Shown here: in pieces, positions 1 to 10,679 of the stretch | How positions within the stretch are numbered: position 1 is the first letter of the stretch | How the letters are laid out: each line of letters opens with the position of its first letter | Source of the DNA: Theodoxus fluviatilis | Taxonomy: Eukaryota; Mollusca; Gastropoda; Cycloneritida; Neritidae | Assembly (NCBI GenBank): GCA_034096865.1 | Contig: JAWQFJ010028300.1 | Location: forward strand, 2,572-20,071 | DNA length: 17,500 nt | Reading direction: 5' to 3' | Made by a program: the position numbers and the translations under genes | Notes under the pieces: generated by a model | Databases searched by the model: none | What the model was told of the DNA's origin: nothing | What the model saw: the letters and a program-made list of their open reading frames with translations, nothing else

Positions 1-3000
1 TCTGTGCTCACATTTCTCCTGCCTTGCAGTTCTGTGCTCACATTTCTCCTGCCCTGCAGTTCTGTGCTCACATTTCTCCTGCCCTGCAGTTCTGTGCTCA
101 CATTTCTCCTGCCTTGCAGTTCTGTGCTTACATTTCTCCTGCCTTGCAGTTCTGTGCTCACATTTCTCCTGCCTTGCAGTTCTGTGCTCACATTTCTCCT
201 GCCTTGCAGTTCTGTGCTCACATTTCTCCTGCCTTGCAGTTCTGTGCTTACATTTCTCCTGCCTTGCAGTTCTGTGCTCACATTTCTCCTGCCTTGCAGT
301 TCTGTGCTCACATTTCTCCTGCCTTGCAGTTCTGTGCTCACATTTCTCCTGCCTTGCAGTTCTGTGCTCACATTTCTCCTGCCTTGCAGTTCTGTGCTCA
401 CATTTCTCCTGCCTTGCAGTTCTGTGCTCACATTTCTCCTGCCCTGCAGTTCTGTGCTCACATTTCTCCTGCCTTGCAGTTCTGTGCTCACATTTCTCCT
501 GCCTTGCAGTTCTGTGCTCACATTTCTCCTGCCTTGCAGTTCTGTGCTCACATTTCTCCTGCCTTGCAGTTCTGTGCTCACATTTCTCCTGCCTTGCAGT
601 TCTGTGCTCACATTTCTCCTGCCTTGCAGTTCTGTGCTCACATTTCTCCTGCCTTGCAGTTCTGTGCTTACATTTCTCCTGCCTTGCAGTTCTGTGCTCA
701 CATTTCTCCTGCCTTGCAGTTCTGTGCTCACATTTCTCCTGCCTTGCAGTTCTGTGCTCACATTTCTCCTGCCTTGCAGTTCTGTGCTCACATTTCTCCT
801 GCCTTGCAGTTCTGTGCTCACATTTCTCCTGCCTTGCAGTTCTGTGCTCACATTTCTCCTGCCTTGCAGTCCTGTGCTCACATTTCTCCTGCCTTGCAGT
901 TCTGTGCTCACATTTCTCCTGCCTTGCAGTTCTGTGCTCACATTTCTCCTGCCTTGCAGTTCTGTGCTCACATTTCTCCTGCCTTGCAGTTCTGTGCTTA
1001 CATTTCTCCTGCCTTGCAGTTCTGTGCTCACATTTCTCCTGCCTTGCAGTTCTGTGCTCACATTTCTCCTGCCTTGCAGTTCTGTGCTCACATTTCTCCT
1101 GCCTTGCAGTTCTGTGCTCACATTTCTCCTGCCTTGCAGTTCTGTGCTCACATTTCTCCTGCCTTGCAGTTCTGTGCTCACATTTCTCCTGCCTTGCAGT
1201 TCTGTGCTCACATTTCTCCTGCCTTGCAGTTCTGTGCTCACATTTCTCCTGCCTTGCAGTTCTGTGCTTACATTTCTCCTGCCTTGCAGTTCTGTGCTCA
1301 CATTTCTCCTGCCTTGCAGTTCTGTGCTCACATTTCTCCTGCCTTGCAGTTCTGTGCTCACATTTCTCCTGCCTTGCAGTTCTGTGCTCACATTTCTCCT
1401 GCCTTGCAGTTCTGTGCTTACATTTCTCCTGCCTTGCAGTTCTGTGCTCACATTTCTCCTGCCTTGCAGTTCTGTGCTTACATTTCTCCTGCCTTGCAGT
1501 TCTGTGCTCACATTTCTCCTGCCTTGCAGTTCTGTGCTCACATTTCTCCTGCCTTGCAGTTCTGTGCTCACATTTCTCCTGCCTTGCAGTTCTGTGCTCA
1601 CATTTCTCCTGCCTTGCAGTTCTGTGCTCACATTTCTCCTGCCTTGCAGTTCTGTGCTCACATTTCTCCTGCCTTGCAGTTCTGTGCTCACATTTCTCCT
1701 GCCTTGCAGTTCTGTGCTCACATTTCTCCTGCCTTGCAGTTCTGTGCTCACATTTCTCCTGCCTTGCAGTTCTGTGCTCACATTTCTCCTGCCTTGCAGT
1801 TCTGTGCTCACATTTCTCCTGCCTTGCAGTTCTGTGCTCACATTTCTCCTGCCTTGCAGTTCTGTGCTCACATTTCTCCTGCCTTGCAGTTCTGTGCTCA
1901 CATTTCTCCTGCCTTGCAGTTCTGTGCTCACATTTCTCCTGCCTTGCAGTTCTGTGCTCACATTTCTCCTGCCTTGCAGTTCTGTGCTCACATTTCTCCT
2001 GCCTTGCAGTTCTGTGCTCACATTTCTCCTGCCTTGCAGTCCTGTGCTCACATTTCTCCTGCCTTGCAGTTCTGTGCTCACATTTCTCCTGCCTTGCAGT
2101 TCTGTGCTCACATTTCTCCTGCCTTGCAGTTCTGTGCTCACATTTCTCCTGCCTTGCAGTTCTGTGCTCACATTTCTCCTGCCTTGCAGTTCTGTGCTCA
2201 CATTTCTCCTGCCTTGCAGTTCTGTGCTCACATTTCTCCTGCCTTGCAGTTCTGTGCTCACATTTCTCCTGCCTTGCAGTTCTGTGCTCACATTTCTCCT
2301 GCCTTGCAGTTCTGTGCTCACATTTCTCCTGCCTTGCAGTTCTGTGCTCACATTTCTCCTGCCTTGCAGTTCTGTGCTCACATTTCTCCTGCCTTGCAGT
2401 TCTGTGCTCACATTTCTCCTGCCTTGCAGTTCTGTGCTCACATTTCTCCTGCCTTGCAGTTCTGTGCTCACATTTCTCCTGCCTTGCAGTTCTGTGCTCA
2501 CATTTCTCCTGCCTTGCAGTTCTGTGCTCACATTTCTCCTGCCTTGCAGTTCTGTGCTCACATTTCTCCTGCCTTGCAGTTCTGTGCTCACATTTCTCCT
2601 GCCTTGCAGTCCTGTGCTCACATTTCTCCTGCCTTGCAGTTCTGTGCTCACATTTCTCCTGCCTTGCAGTCCTGTGCTCACATTTCTCCTGCCTTGCAGT
2701 TCTGTGCTCACATTTCTCCTGCCTTGCAGTTCTGTGCTCACATTTCTCCTGCCTTGCAGTTCTGTGCTCACATTTCTCCTGCCTTGCAGTTCTGTGCTCA
2801 CATTTCTCCTGCCTTGCAGTTCTGTGCTCACATTTCTCCTGCCTTGCAGTTCTGTGCTCACATTTCTCCTGCCTTGCAGTTCTGTGCTCACATTTCTCCT
2901 GCCTTGCAGTTCTGTGCTCACATTTCTCCTGCCTTGCAGTTCTGTGCTCACATTTCTCCTGCCTTGCAGTTCTGTGCTCACATTTCTCCTGCCTTGCAGT

Positions 3001-4020
3001 TCTGTGCTCACATTTCTCCTGCCTTGCAGTTCTGTGCTCACATTTCTCCTGCCTTGCAGTTCTGTGCTCACATTTCTCCTGCCTTGCAGTTCTGTGCTCA
3101 CATTTCTCCTGCCTTGCAGTCCTGTGCTCACATTTCTCCTGCCTTGCAGTTCTGTGCTCACATTTCTCCTGCCTTGCAGTCCTGTGCTCACATTTCTCCT
3201 GCCTTGCAGTCCTGTGCTCACATTTCTCCTGCCTTGCAGTTCTGTGCTCACATTTCTCCTGCCTTGCAGTTCTGTGCTCACATTTCTCCTGCCTTGCAGT
3301 TCTGTGCTCACATTTCTCCTGCCTTGCAGTCCTGTGCTCACATTTCTCCTGCCTTGCAGTTCTGTGCTCACATTTCTCCTGCCTTGCAGTTCCTGTGCTC
3401 ACATTTCTCCTGCCTTGCAGTTCTGTGCTCACATTTCTCCTGCCTTGCAGTTCTGTGCTCACATTTCTCCTGCCTTGCAGTCCTGTGCTCACATTTCTCC
3501 TGCCTTGCAGTTCTGTGCTCACATTTCTCCTGCCTTGCAGTTCTGTGCTCACATTTCTCCTGCCTTGCAGTTCTGTGCTCACATTTCTCCTGCCTTGCAG
3601 TTCTGTGCTCACATTTCTCCTGCCTTGCAGTTCTGTGCTCACATTTCTCCTGCCTTGCAGTCCTGTGCTCACATTTCTCCTGCCTTGCAGTCCTGTGTTG
3701 ACATTTCTCCTGCCTTGCAGTTCTGTGCTCACATTTCTCCTGCCTTGCAGTTCTGTGCTTACATTTCTCCTGCCTTGCAGTTCTGTGCTCACATTTCTCC
3801 TGCCTTGCAGTTCTGTGCTCACATTTCTCCTGCCTTGCAGTTCTGTGCTTACATTTCTCCTGCCTTGCAGTTCTGTGCTCACATTTCTCCTGCCTTGCAG
3901 TTCTGTGCTTACATTTCTCCTGCCTTGCAGTTCTGTGCTCACATTTCTCCTGCCTTGCAGTTCTGTGCTCACATTTCTCCTGCCTTGCAGTTCTGTGCTC
4001 ACATTTCTCCTGCCTTGCAG

Positions 4021-4140
4021 TTCTGTGCTTACATTTCTCCTGCCATGCAGTTTTGTGCTCACATTTCTCCAGCCTTGCAGTTCTGTGCTTACATTTCTCC
4101 TGCCATGCAGTTTTGTGCTCACATTTCTCCTGCCTTGCAG
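4021..4140 (+). repeat. 60-bp dimer duplication inside the 30-bp array
   Basis: Two consecutive 60-bp blocks (4021-4080 and 4081-4140) share the same pair of variant units, one with GCCATGCAG and the next with TTTTGTGC. They differ only by an AGCC/TGCC change. This shows that a dimer, not just a monomer, was duplicated locally. Confidence 0.85.
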
Positions 4141-4800
4141 TTCTGTGCTCACATTTCTCCTGCCTTGGAGTTCTGTGCTCACATTTCTCCTGCCTTGCAG
4201 TCCTGTGCTCACATTTCTCCTGCCTTGCAGTCCTGTGCTCACATTTCTCCTGCCTTGCAGTCCTGTGCTCACATTTCTCCTGCCTTGCAGTCCTGTGCTC
4301 ACATTTCTCCTGCCTTGCAGTTCTGTGCTCACATTTCTCCTGCCTTGCAGTCCTGTGCTTACATTTCTCGTGCCTTGCAGTCCTGTGCTCACATTTCTCC
4401 TGCCTTGCAGTTCTGTGCTCACATTTCTCCTGCCTTGCAGTCCTGTGTTGACATTTCTCCTGCCTTGCAGTTCTGTGCTTACATTTCTCCTGCCTTGCAG
4501 TCCTGTGCTCACATTTCTCCTGCCTTGCAGTTCTGTGCTTACATTTCTCCTGCCCTGCAGTCCTGTGCTCACATTTCTCCTGCCTTGCAGTTCTGTGCTC
4601 ACATTTCTCCTGCCTTGCAGTCCTGTGTTGACATTTCTCATGCCTTGCAGTTCTGTGCTCACATTTCTCCTGCCCTGCAGTCCTGTGCTCACATTTCTCC
4701 TGCCTTGCAGTTCTGTGCTTACATTTCTCCTGTCTTGCAGTTCTGTGCTCACATTTCTCCTGCCCTGCAGTTCTGTGTTGACATTTCTCCTGCCTTGCAG

Positions 4801-5130
4801 TCCTGTGTTGACATTTCTCCTGCCTTGCAGTTCTTTGCTTACATTTCTCCTGCCTTGCAGTTCTGTGCTCACATATCTCCTGCCCTGCAGTCCTGTGCTC
4901 ACATTTCTCCTGCCTTGCAGTTCTGTGCTCACATTTCTCCTGCCTTGCAGTCCTGTGTTTACATTTCTCCTGCCTTGCAGTCCTGTGTTGACATTTCTCC
5001 TGCCTTGCAGTTCTTTGCTTACATTTCTCCTGCCTTGCAGTTCTGTGCTCACATTTCTCCTGCCCTGCAGTCCTGTGCTCACATTTCTCCTGCCTTGCAG
5101 TTCTGTGCTTACATTTCTCCTGTCTTGCAG
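4801..5130 (+). repeat. 180-bp higher-order repeat (six 30-mers) in the 30-bp array
   Basis: The rare variant TTCTTTGCTT occurs at 4831 and again at 5011, exactly 180 bp apart. Around both, neighbouring units carry matching variants: GTGTTGAC just before, CCCTGCAG two units on, and the GTCTTGCAG unit at 4711-4740 recurring at 5101-5130 in similar company. This is a recent block duplication of six monomers followed by a few point changes. Confidence 0.8.
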
Positions 5131-7470
5131 TTCTGTGCTCACATTTCTCCTGCCTTGCAGTCCTGTGTTGACATTTATCCTTCCTTGCAGTTCTGTGCTC
5201 ACATTTCTCCTGCCCTGCAGTTCTGTGCTTACATTTCTCCTGTCTTGTAGTCCTGTGCTCACATTTCTCCTGCCTTGCAGTTCTGTGCTTACATTTCTCC
5301 TGCCTTGCAGTTCTGTGCTCACATTTCTCCTGCCTTGCAGTTCTGTGCTCACATTTCTCCTGCCTTGCAGTTCTGTGCTCACATTTCTCCTGCCTTGCAG
5401 TTCTGTGCTCACATTTCTCCTGCCTTGCAGTTCTGTGCTCACATTTCTCCTGCCTTGCAGTTCTGTGCTCACATTTCTCCTGCCTTGCAGTTCTGTGCTC
5501 ACATTTCTCCTGCCTTGCAGTCCTGTGCACACATTTCTCCTGTCTTGCAGTTCTGTGCTCACATTTCTCCTGCCTTGCAGTTCTGTGCTCACATTTCTCC
5601 TGCCTTGCAGTTCTGTGCTCACATTTCTCCTGCCTTGCAGTTCTGTGCTCACATTTCTCCTGCCTTGCAGTTCTGTGCTCACATTTCTCCTGCCTTGGAG
5701 TCCTGTGCTCACATTTCTCCTGCCTTGCAGTCCTGTGCTCACATTTCTCCTGCCTTGCAGTCCTGTGCTCACATTTCTCCTGCCTTGCAGTTCTGTGCTC
5801 ACATTTCTCCTGCCTTGCAGTTCTGTGCTCACATTTCTCCTGCCTTGCAGTCCTGTGCTCACATTTCTCCTGCCTTGCAGTTCTGTGTTTACATTTCTCC
5901 TGTCTTGCAGTTCTGTGCTCACATTTCTCCTGCCCTGCAGTTCTGTGCTTACATTTCTCCTGCCTTGCAGTCCTGTGCTCACATTTCTCCTGCCTTGCAG
6001 TTCTGTGCTCACATTTCTCCTGCCTTGCAGTTCTGTGGTCACATTTCTCCTGCCTTGCAGTCCTGTGCTCACATTTCTCCTGCCTTGCAGTCCTGTGCTC
6101 ACATTTCTCCTGCCTTGCAGTTCTGTGCTCACATTTCTCCTGCCTTGCAGTTCTGTGCTCACATTTCTCCTGCCTTGCAGTTCTGTGCTCACATTTCTCC
6201 TGCCTTGCAGTTCTGTGTTTACATTTCTCCTGCCTTGCAGTCCTCTGCTCACATTTCTCCTGCCCTGCAGTTCTCTGCTCACATTTCTCCTGCCCTGCAG
6301 TCCTGTGTTGACATTTCTCCTGCCTTGCAGTTCTGTGCTCACATTTCTCCTGCCCTGCAGTTCTGTGCTTACATTTCTCCTGCCTTGCTGTTCTGTGCTC
6401 ACATTTCTCCTGCCTTGCAGTTCTGTGCTTACATTTCTCTTGCCTTGCAGTCCTGTGCTTACATTTCTCCTGCCTTGCAGTTCTGTGCTCACATTTCTCC
6501 TGCCTTGCAGTCCTGTGCTCACATTTCTCCTGTCTTGCAGTCCTGTGCTCACATTTCTCCTGCCTTGCAGTCCTGTGCACACATTTCTCCTGCCTTGCAG
6601 TCCTGTGCTCACATTTCTCCTGCCTTGCAGTTCTCTGCTCACATTTCTCCTGCCTTGCAGTTCTGTGCTTACATTTCTCCTGCCTTGCAGTTCTGTGCTT
6701 ACATTTCTCCTGCCTTGCAGTTCTGTGCTTACATTTCTCCTGCCTTGCAGTTCTGTGCTTACATTTCTCCTGCCTTGCAGTTCTGTGCTCACATTTCGCT
6801 TGTCCTTGGTAGCGACTTTCAGTCAAAGTACTGCTTGGCCTTGGTAGCGACTTTCAGTCAAAGTACCGCTTGACCTTGGTAGAGACTTTCAGTCAAAGTA
6901 CTGCTTGGCCTTGGTAGCGACTCTCAGTCAGAGTACCGCTTGGCCTTGGTAGCGACTTTCAGTCAAAGTACTCCTTGGCCTTGGTAGCGACTTTCAGTCA
7001 GAGTACAGCTTGGCCTTGGTAGCGACTTTCAGTCAAAGTACTGCTTGTCCTTGGTAGCGACTTTCAGAGTACTGCTTGACCTTGGTAGTGACTTTCAGTC
7101 AGAGTACAGCTTGGCCTTGGTAGCGACTTTCAGTCAAAGTACTGCTTGGTCTTGGTAGCGACTTTCAGTCAGAGTACAGCTTGGCCTTGGTAGCGACTTT
7201 CAGAGTACTGCTTGGCCTTGGTAGCGACTTTCAGTCAAAGTACTGCTTGACCTTGGTAGCGACTTTCAGTCAGAGTACCGCTTGGCCTTGGTAGCGACTT
7301 TCAGTCAAAGTACTGCTTGGCCTTGGTAGCGACTTTCAGTCAGAGTACTGCTTGGCCTTGGTAGCGACTTTCAGTCAAAGTACTGCTTGGCTTTGGTAGA
7401 GACTTTCAGTCAAAGTACTGCTTGGCCTTTGTAGCGACTTTCAGTCAGAGTACAGCTTGGCCTTGGTAGC

Positions 7471-8187
7471 GCCTTTTAGTCAAAGTACTGCTTGGCCTTG
7501 GTAGCGACTTTCAGTCAGAGTACTGCTTGGCCTTGGTATCGACTTTCAGTCAAAGTACTGCTTGGCCTTGGTAGCGCCTTTCAGTCAAAGTACTGCTTGG
7601 CCTTGGTAGCGACTTTCAGTCAGAGTACTGCTTGGCCTTGGTAGCGACTTTCAGTCAAAGTACTGCTTGGCTTTGGTAGTGACTTTCAGTCAAAGTACTG
7701 CTTGGCCTTGGTAGCGACTTTCAGTCAAAGTACTGCTTGGCCTTGGTAGCGACTTTCAGTCAAAGTACTGCTTGGCCTTGGTAGCGACTTTCAAAGTACT
7801 GCTTGGCCTTGGTAGCGACTTTCAGTCAAAGTACTGCTTGGCCTTGGTAGCGCCTTTCAGTCAGAGTACTGCTTGGCCTTGGTAGCGACTTTCAGTCAAA
7901 GTACTGCTTGACCTTGGTAGCGACTTTCAGTCAGAGTACTGCTTGGCCTTGGTAGCGACTGTGAGTCAGAGTACTGCTTCGCCTTGGTAGCGACTTTCAA
8001 AGTACTGCTTGGCTTTGGTAGCGCCTTTCAGTCAGAGTACTGCTTGACCTTGGTAGCGCCTTTTAGTCAAAGTACTGCTTGGCCTTGGTAGCGACTTTCA
8101 GTCAGAGTACTGCTTGGCCTTGGTATCGACTTTCAGTCAAAGTACTGCTTGGCCTTGGTAGCGCCTTTCAGTCAAAGCACTGCTTGG
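7471..8187 (+). repeat. 587-bp higher-order duplication in the 35-bp array
   Basis: The 120-bp segment 7471-7590 recurs at 8058-8177 without a difference that I can find. It includes two rare variants in the same order, GCGCCTTTTAGTC and then GGTATCGAC (7535 and 8122, both offsets 587). The offset equals 17 units of 35 minus two 4-bp deletions, so a long multi-unit block was copied. Confidence 0.8.
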
Positions 8188-8340
8188 TCTTGGTAGCGAC
8201 TTTCAGTCAAAGTACTGCTTGACCTTGGTAGCGACTTTCAGTCAGAGTACTGCTTGGCCTTGGTAGCGACTTTCAGTCAGAGTACTGCTTGGCCTTGGTA
8301 GCGATATTCAGTCAAAGTACTGCTTGGCCTTGGTAGCGAC

Positions 8341-8892
8341 TTTTAAAGTACTCCTTGGCCTTGGTAGCGACTTTCAGTTAGAGTACTGCTTGGCCTTGGT
8401 AGCGACTTTCAGTCAGAGTACTGCTTGGCCTTGGTAGCGACTTTCAGTCAGAGTACTGCTTGACCTTGGTAGCGCCTTTTAGTCAAAGTACTGCTTGGCC
8501 TTGGTAGCGACTTTCAGTCAGAGTACTGCTTGGCCTTGGTAGCGACTTTCAGTCAGAGTACTGCTTGGCCTAGGTAGCGATTATCAGTCAGAGTACTGCT
8601 TGGCCTTGGTAGCGACTTTTAAAGTACTCCTTGGCCTTGGTAGCGACTTTCAGTCAGAGTACTGCTTGGCCTTGGTAGCGACTTTCAGTCAGAGTACTGC
8701 TTGGCCTTGGTAGCGACTTTCAGTCAGAGTACTGCTTGGCCTTGGTAGCGACTTTCAGTCAGAGTACTGCTTGGCCTTGGTAGCGACTTTCAGTCAGAGT
8801 ACTGCTTGGCCTTGGTAGCGACTTTCAGTCAGAGTACTGCTTGGCCTAGGTAGCGATTATCAGTCAGAGTACTGCTTGGCCTTGGTAGCGAC
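8341..8892 (+). repeat. 276-bp higher-order repeat in the 35-bp array
   Basis: TTTTAAAGTACTCCTTGG occurs at 8341 and 8617, the GCGA(TAT/TTA)TCAG variants at 8301 and 8577, and CCTAGGTAGCGATTAT at 8569 and 8845. All pairs are 276 bp apart, which is seven 35-bp units plus one 31-bp unit. Internal differences show later mutation or conversion. Confidence 0.75.
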
Positions 8893-10679
8893 TTTCAGTC
8901 AGAGTACTGCTTGGCCTAGGTAGCGATTATCAGTCAGAGTACTGCTTGGCCTAGGTAGCGATTATCAGTCAGAGTACTGCTTGGCCTTGGTAGCGACTTT
9001 CAGTCAGTGTACTGCTTGGCCTTGGTAGCGACTTTCAGTCAAAGTACTGCTTGGTCTTGGTAGCGACTTTCAGTCAGAGTACAGCTTGGCCTTGGTAGCG
9101 ACTTTCAGTCAAAGTACTGCTTGGTCTTGGTAGCGCCTTTGAGTCAGAGTACTGCTTGGCCTTGGTAGCGACTCTCAGTCAGAGTACAGCTTGGCCTTGG
9201 TAGCGACTTTCAGTCAGAGTACTGCTTGGTCTTGGTAGCGACTTTCAGTCAGTGTACTGCTTGGCCTTGGTAGCGACTTTCAGAGTACTGATTGGCCTTG
9301 GTAGCGACTTTCAAAGTACTGCTTGGCCTTGGTAGCGACTTTTAGTCAGAGTACTGCTTGGTCTTGGTAGCGACTTACAGTCAGAGTACCGCTTGGTCTT
9401 GGTAGCGACTTTCAGTCAAAGTACTGCTTGGCCTTGGTAGCGACTTTCAGTCAAAGTACTGCTTGGCCTTGGTAGCGACTTTCAGTCAAAGTACTGCTTG
9501 GCCTTGGTAGCGACTTTCAGTCAAAGTACTGCTTGGCCTTGGTAGCGACTTTCAGTCAAAGTACTGCTTGACCTTGGTAGCGACTTTCAGTCAAAGTACT
9601 GCTTGGCCTTGGTAGCGTCTTTCAGTCAAAGTACTGCTTGGCCTTGGTTGCGACTTTGAGTCAGAGTACTGCTTGGTCTTGGTAGCGCCTTTCAGTCAGA
9701 GTACTGCTTGGCCTTGGTAGTGACTTTCAGTCAGAGTACAGCTTGGCCTTGGTAGCGACTTTCAGTCAGAGTACTGCTTGACCTTGGTAGCGACTTTCAA
9801 AGTACCCATTGGCCTTGGTAGCGACTTTCAGAGTACTGCTTGGCCTTGGTAGCGACTTTCAGTGAGAGTACTGCTTGGCCTTGGTAGCGACTTTCAAAGT
9901 ACCCATTGGCCTTGGTAGCGACTTTCAGTCAGAGTACAGCTTGGCCTTGGTAGCGACTTTCAGTCAAAGTACTGCTTGGCCTTGGTAGCGACTTTCAAAG
10001 TACCCATTGGCCTTGGTAGCGACTTTCAAAGTACCCATTGGCCTTGGTAGCGACTTTCAGAGTACTGCTTGGCCTTGGTAGCGACTTTCAGAGTACTGCT
10101 TGGCCTTGGTAGCGACTTTCAGTCAAAGTACTGCTTGGCCTTGGTAGCGACTTTCAGTCAAAGTACTGCTTGGCCTTGGTAGTGACTTTCAGTCAAAGTA
10201 CTGCTTGGCCTTGGTAGTGACTTTCAGTCAGAGTACTGCTTGGCCTTGGTAGTGACTTTCAGTCAGAGTACAGCTTGGCCTTGGTAGCGACTTTCAGTCA
10301 GAGTACTGCTTGACCTTGGAAGCGACTTTCAGAGTACTGCTTGGCCTTGGTAGCGACTTTCAGTCAAAGTACTGCTTGACCTTGGTAGCGACTTTCAGTC
10401 AAAGTACTGCTTGGCCTTGGTAGCGACTTTCAGTCAGAGTACTGCTTGGCCTTGGTAGCGACTTTCAGTCAAAGTACCGCTTGGCCTTGGTAGCGACTTT
10501 CAGTCAAAGTACTGCTTGGTCTTGGTAGCGACTTTCAGTCAAAGTACTGCTTGTCCTTGGTAGCGACTTTCAGTCAGAGTACTGCTTGGCCTTGGTAGCG
10601 ACTTTCAGTCAAAGTACTGCTTGGCCTTGGTAGCGACTTTCAGTCAAAGTACTGCTTGGCTTTGGTAGCGACTTTCAAA

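Larger units (their letters stand above)
1..6797 (+). repeat. 30-bp tandem satellite, ~226 copies, splice-acceptor-like unit
   Basis: The sequence is a head-to-tail array of a 30-bp unit (clear example at 31-60), running from the left edge, so the true array is longer than shown. Each unit holds CTCAC, then a pyrimidine-rich stretch ATTTCTCCTGCCTTG, then CAG, which together resemble a metazoan intron 3' end. Positions 1-3390 are nearly invariant; the main variants are CTCA/CTTA, TTCTG/TCCTG and CCTTGCAG/CCCTGCAG. One extra base near 3392 shifts the register by one, after which the unit length stays 30. Divergence rises from about 4020 to the right end, with further variants (GTGTTG, CTTTGC, GTCTTG, CCATGC). 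Because 30 is a multiple of three and the unit has no stop in five of six frames, enormous open frames run through it. These are not evidence of coding: every frame is open, and the variants do not favour synonymous changes in any consistent frame. Confidence 0.98.
6798..10679 (+). repeat. 35-bp tandem satellite, ~110 copies, with 31-bp variants
   Basis: A second array unrelated in sequence to the first begins directly where the 30-bp array stops in the middle of a unit (about 6797/6798). The full unit is 35 bp; pieces seen in nearly every copy are CTTGGCCTTGGTAGCGAC, TTTCAGTC and AAAGTACT or GAGTACT. Shorter 31-bp copies read TTTCAGAGTACT or TTTCAAAGTACT and lack four bases of the CAGTCA stretch. 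Each unit holds the palindrome AGTACT (a ScaI site) and the dyad ACTTT-CAGTC-AAAGT. Recurring variants (AGAG versus AAAG, GGTCTTGG, GTACAGC, GTACCCATTGG at 9790-10040, CCTAGG at 8569-8955) define subfamilies. The period is not a multiple of three, and no long open frame survives. The array ends against a LINE remnant at about 10680. Confidence 0.97.

Noticed and set aside
4..5250. 1748-codon open frame repeating LTFLLPCSSV and other giant frames through the 30-bp array
   Set aside because: The unit is 30 bp with no stop in five of six frames, so length carries no coding information. No leader, domain or flanking exon is visible, and the frame changes at the one-base insertion near 3392 without any effect on array maintenance.
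3368..6826. 1152-codon minus-strand frame repeating EHRTARQEKC
   Set aside because: It is the reverse strand of the same satellite, and its N-terminal end runs into the start of the 35-bp array. It overlaps equally long frames on the other strand.
1..10679. CRISPR array
   Set aside because: Units are directly adjacent with no unique spacers, there are no cas genes, and the context is eukaryotic.
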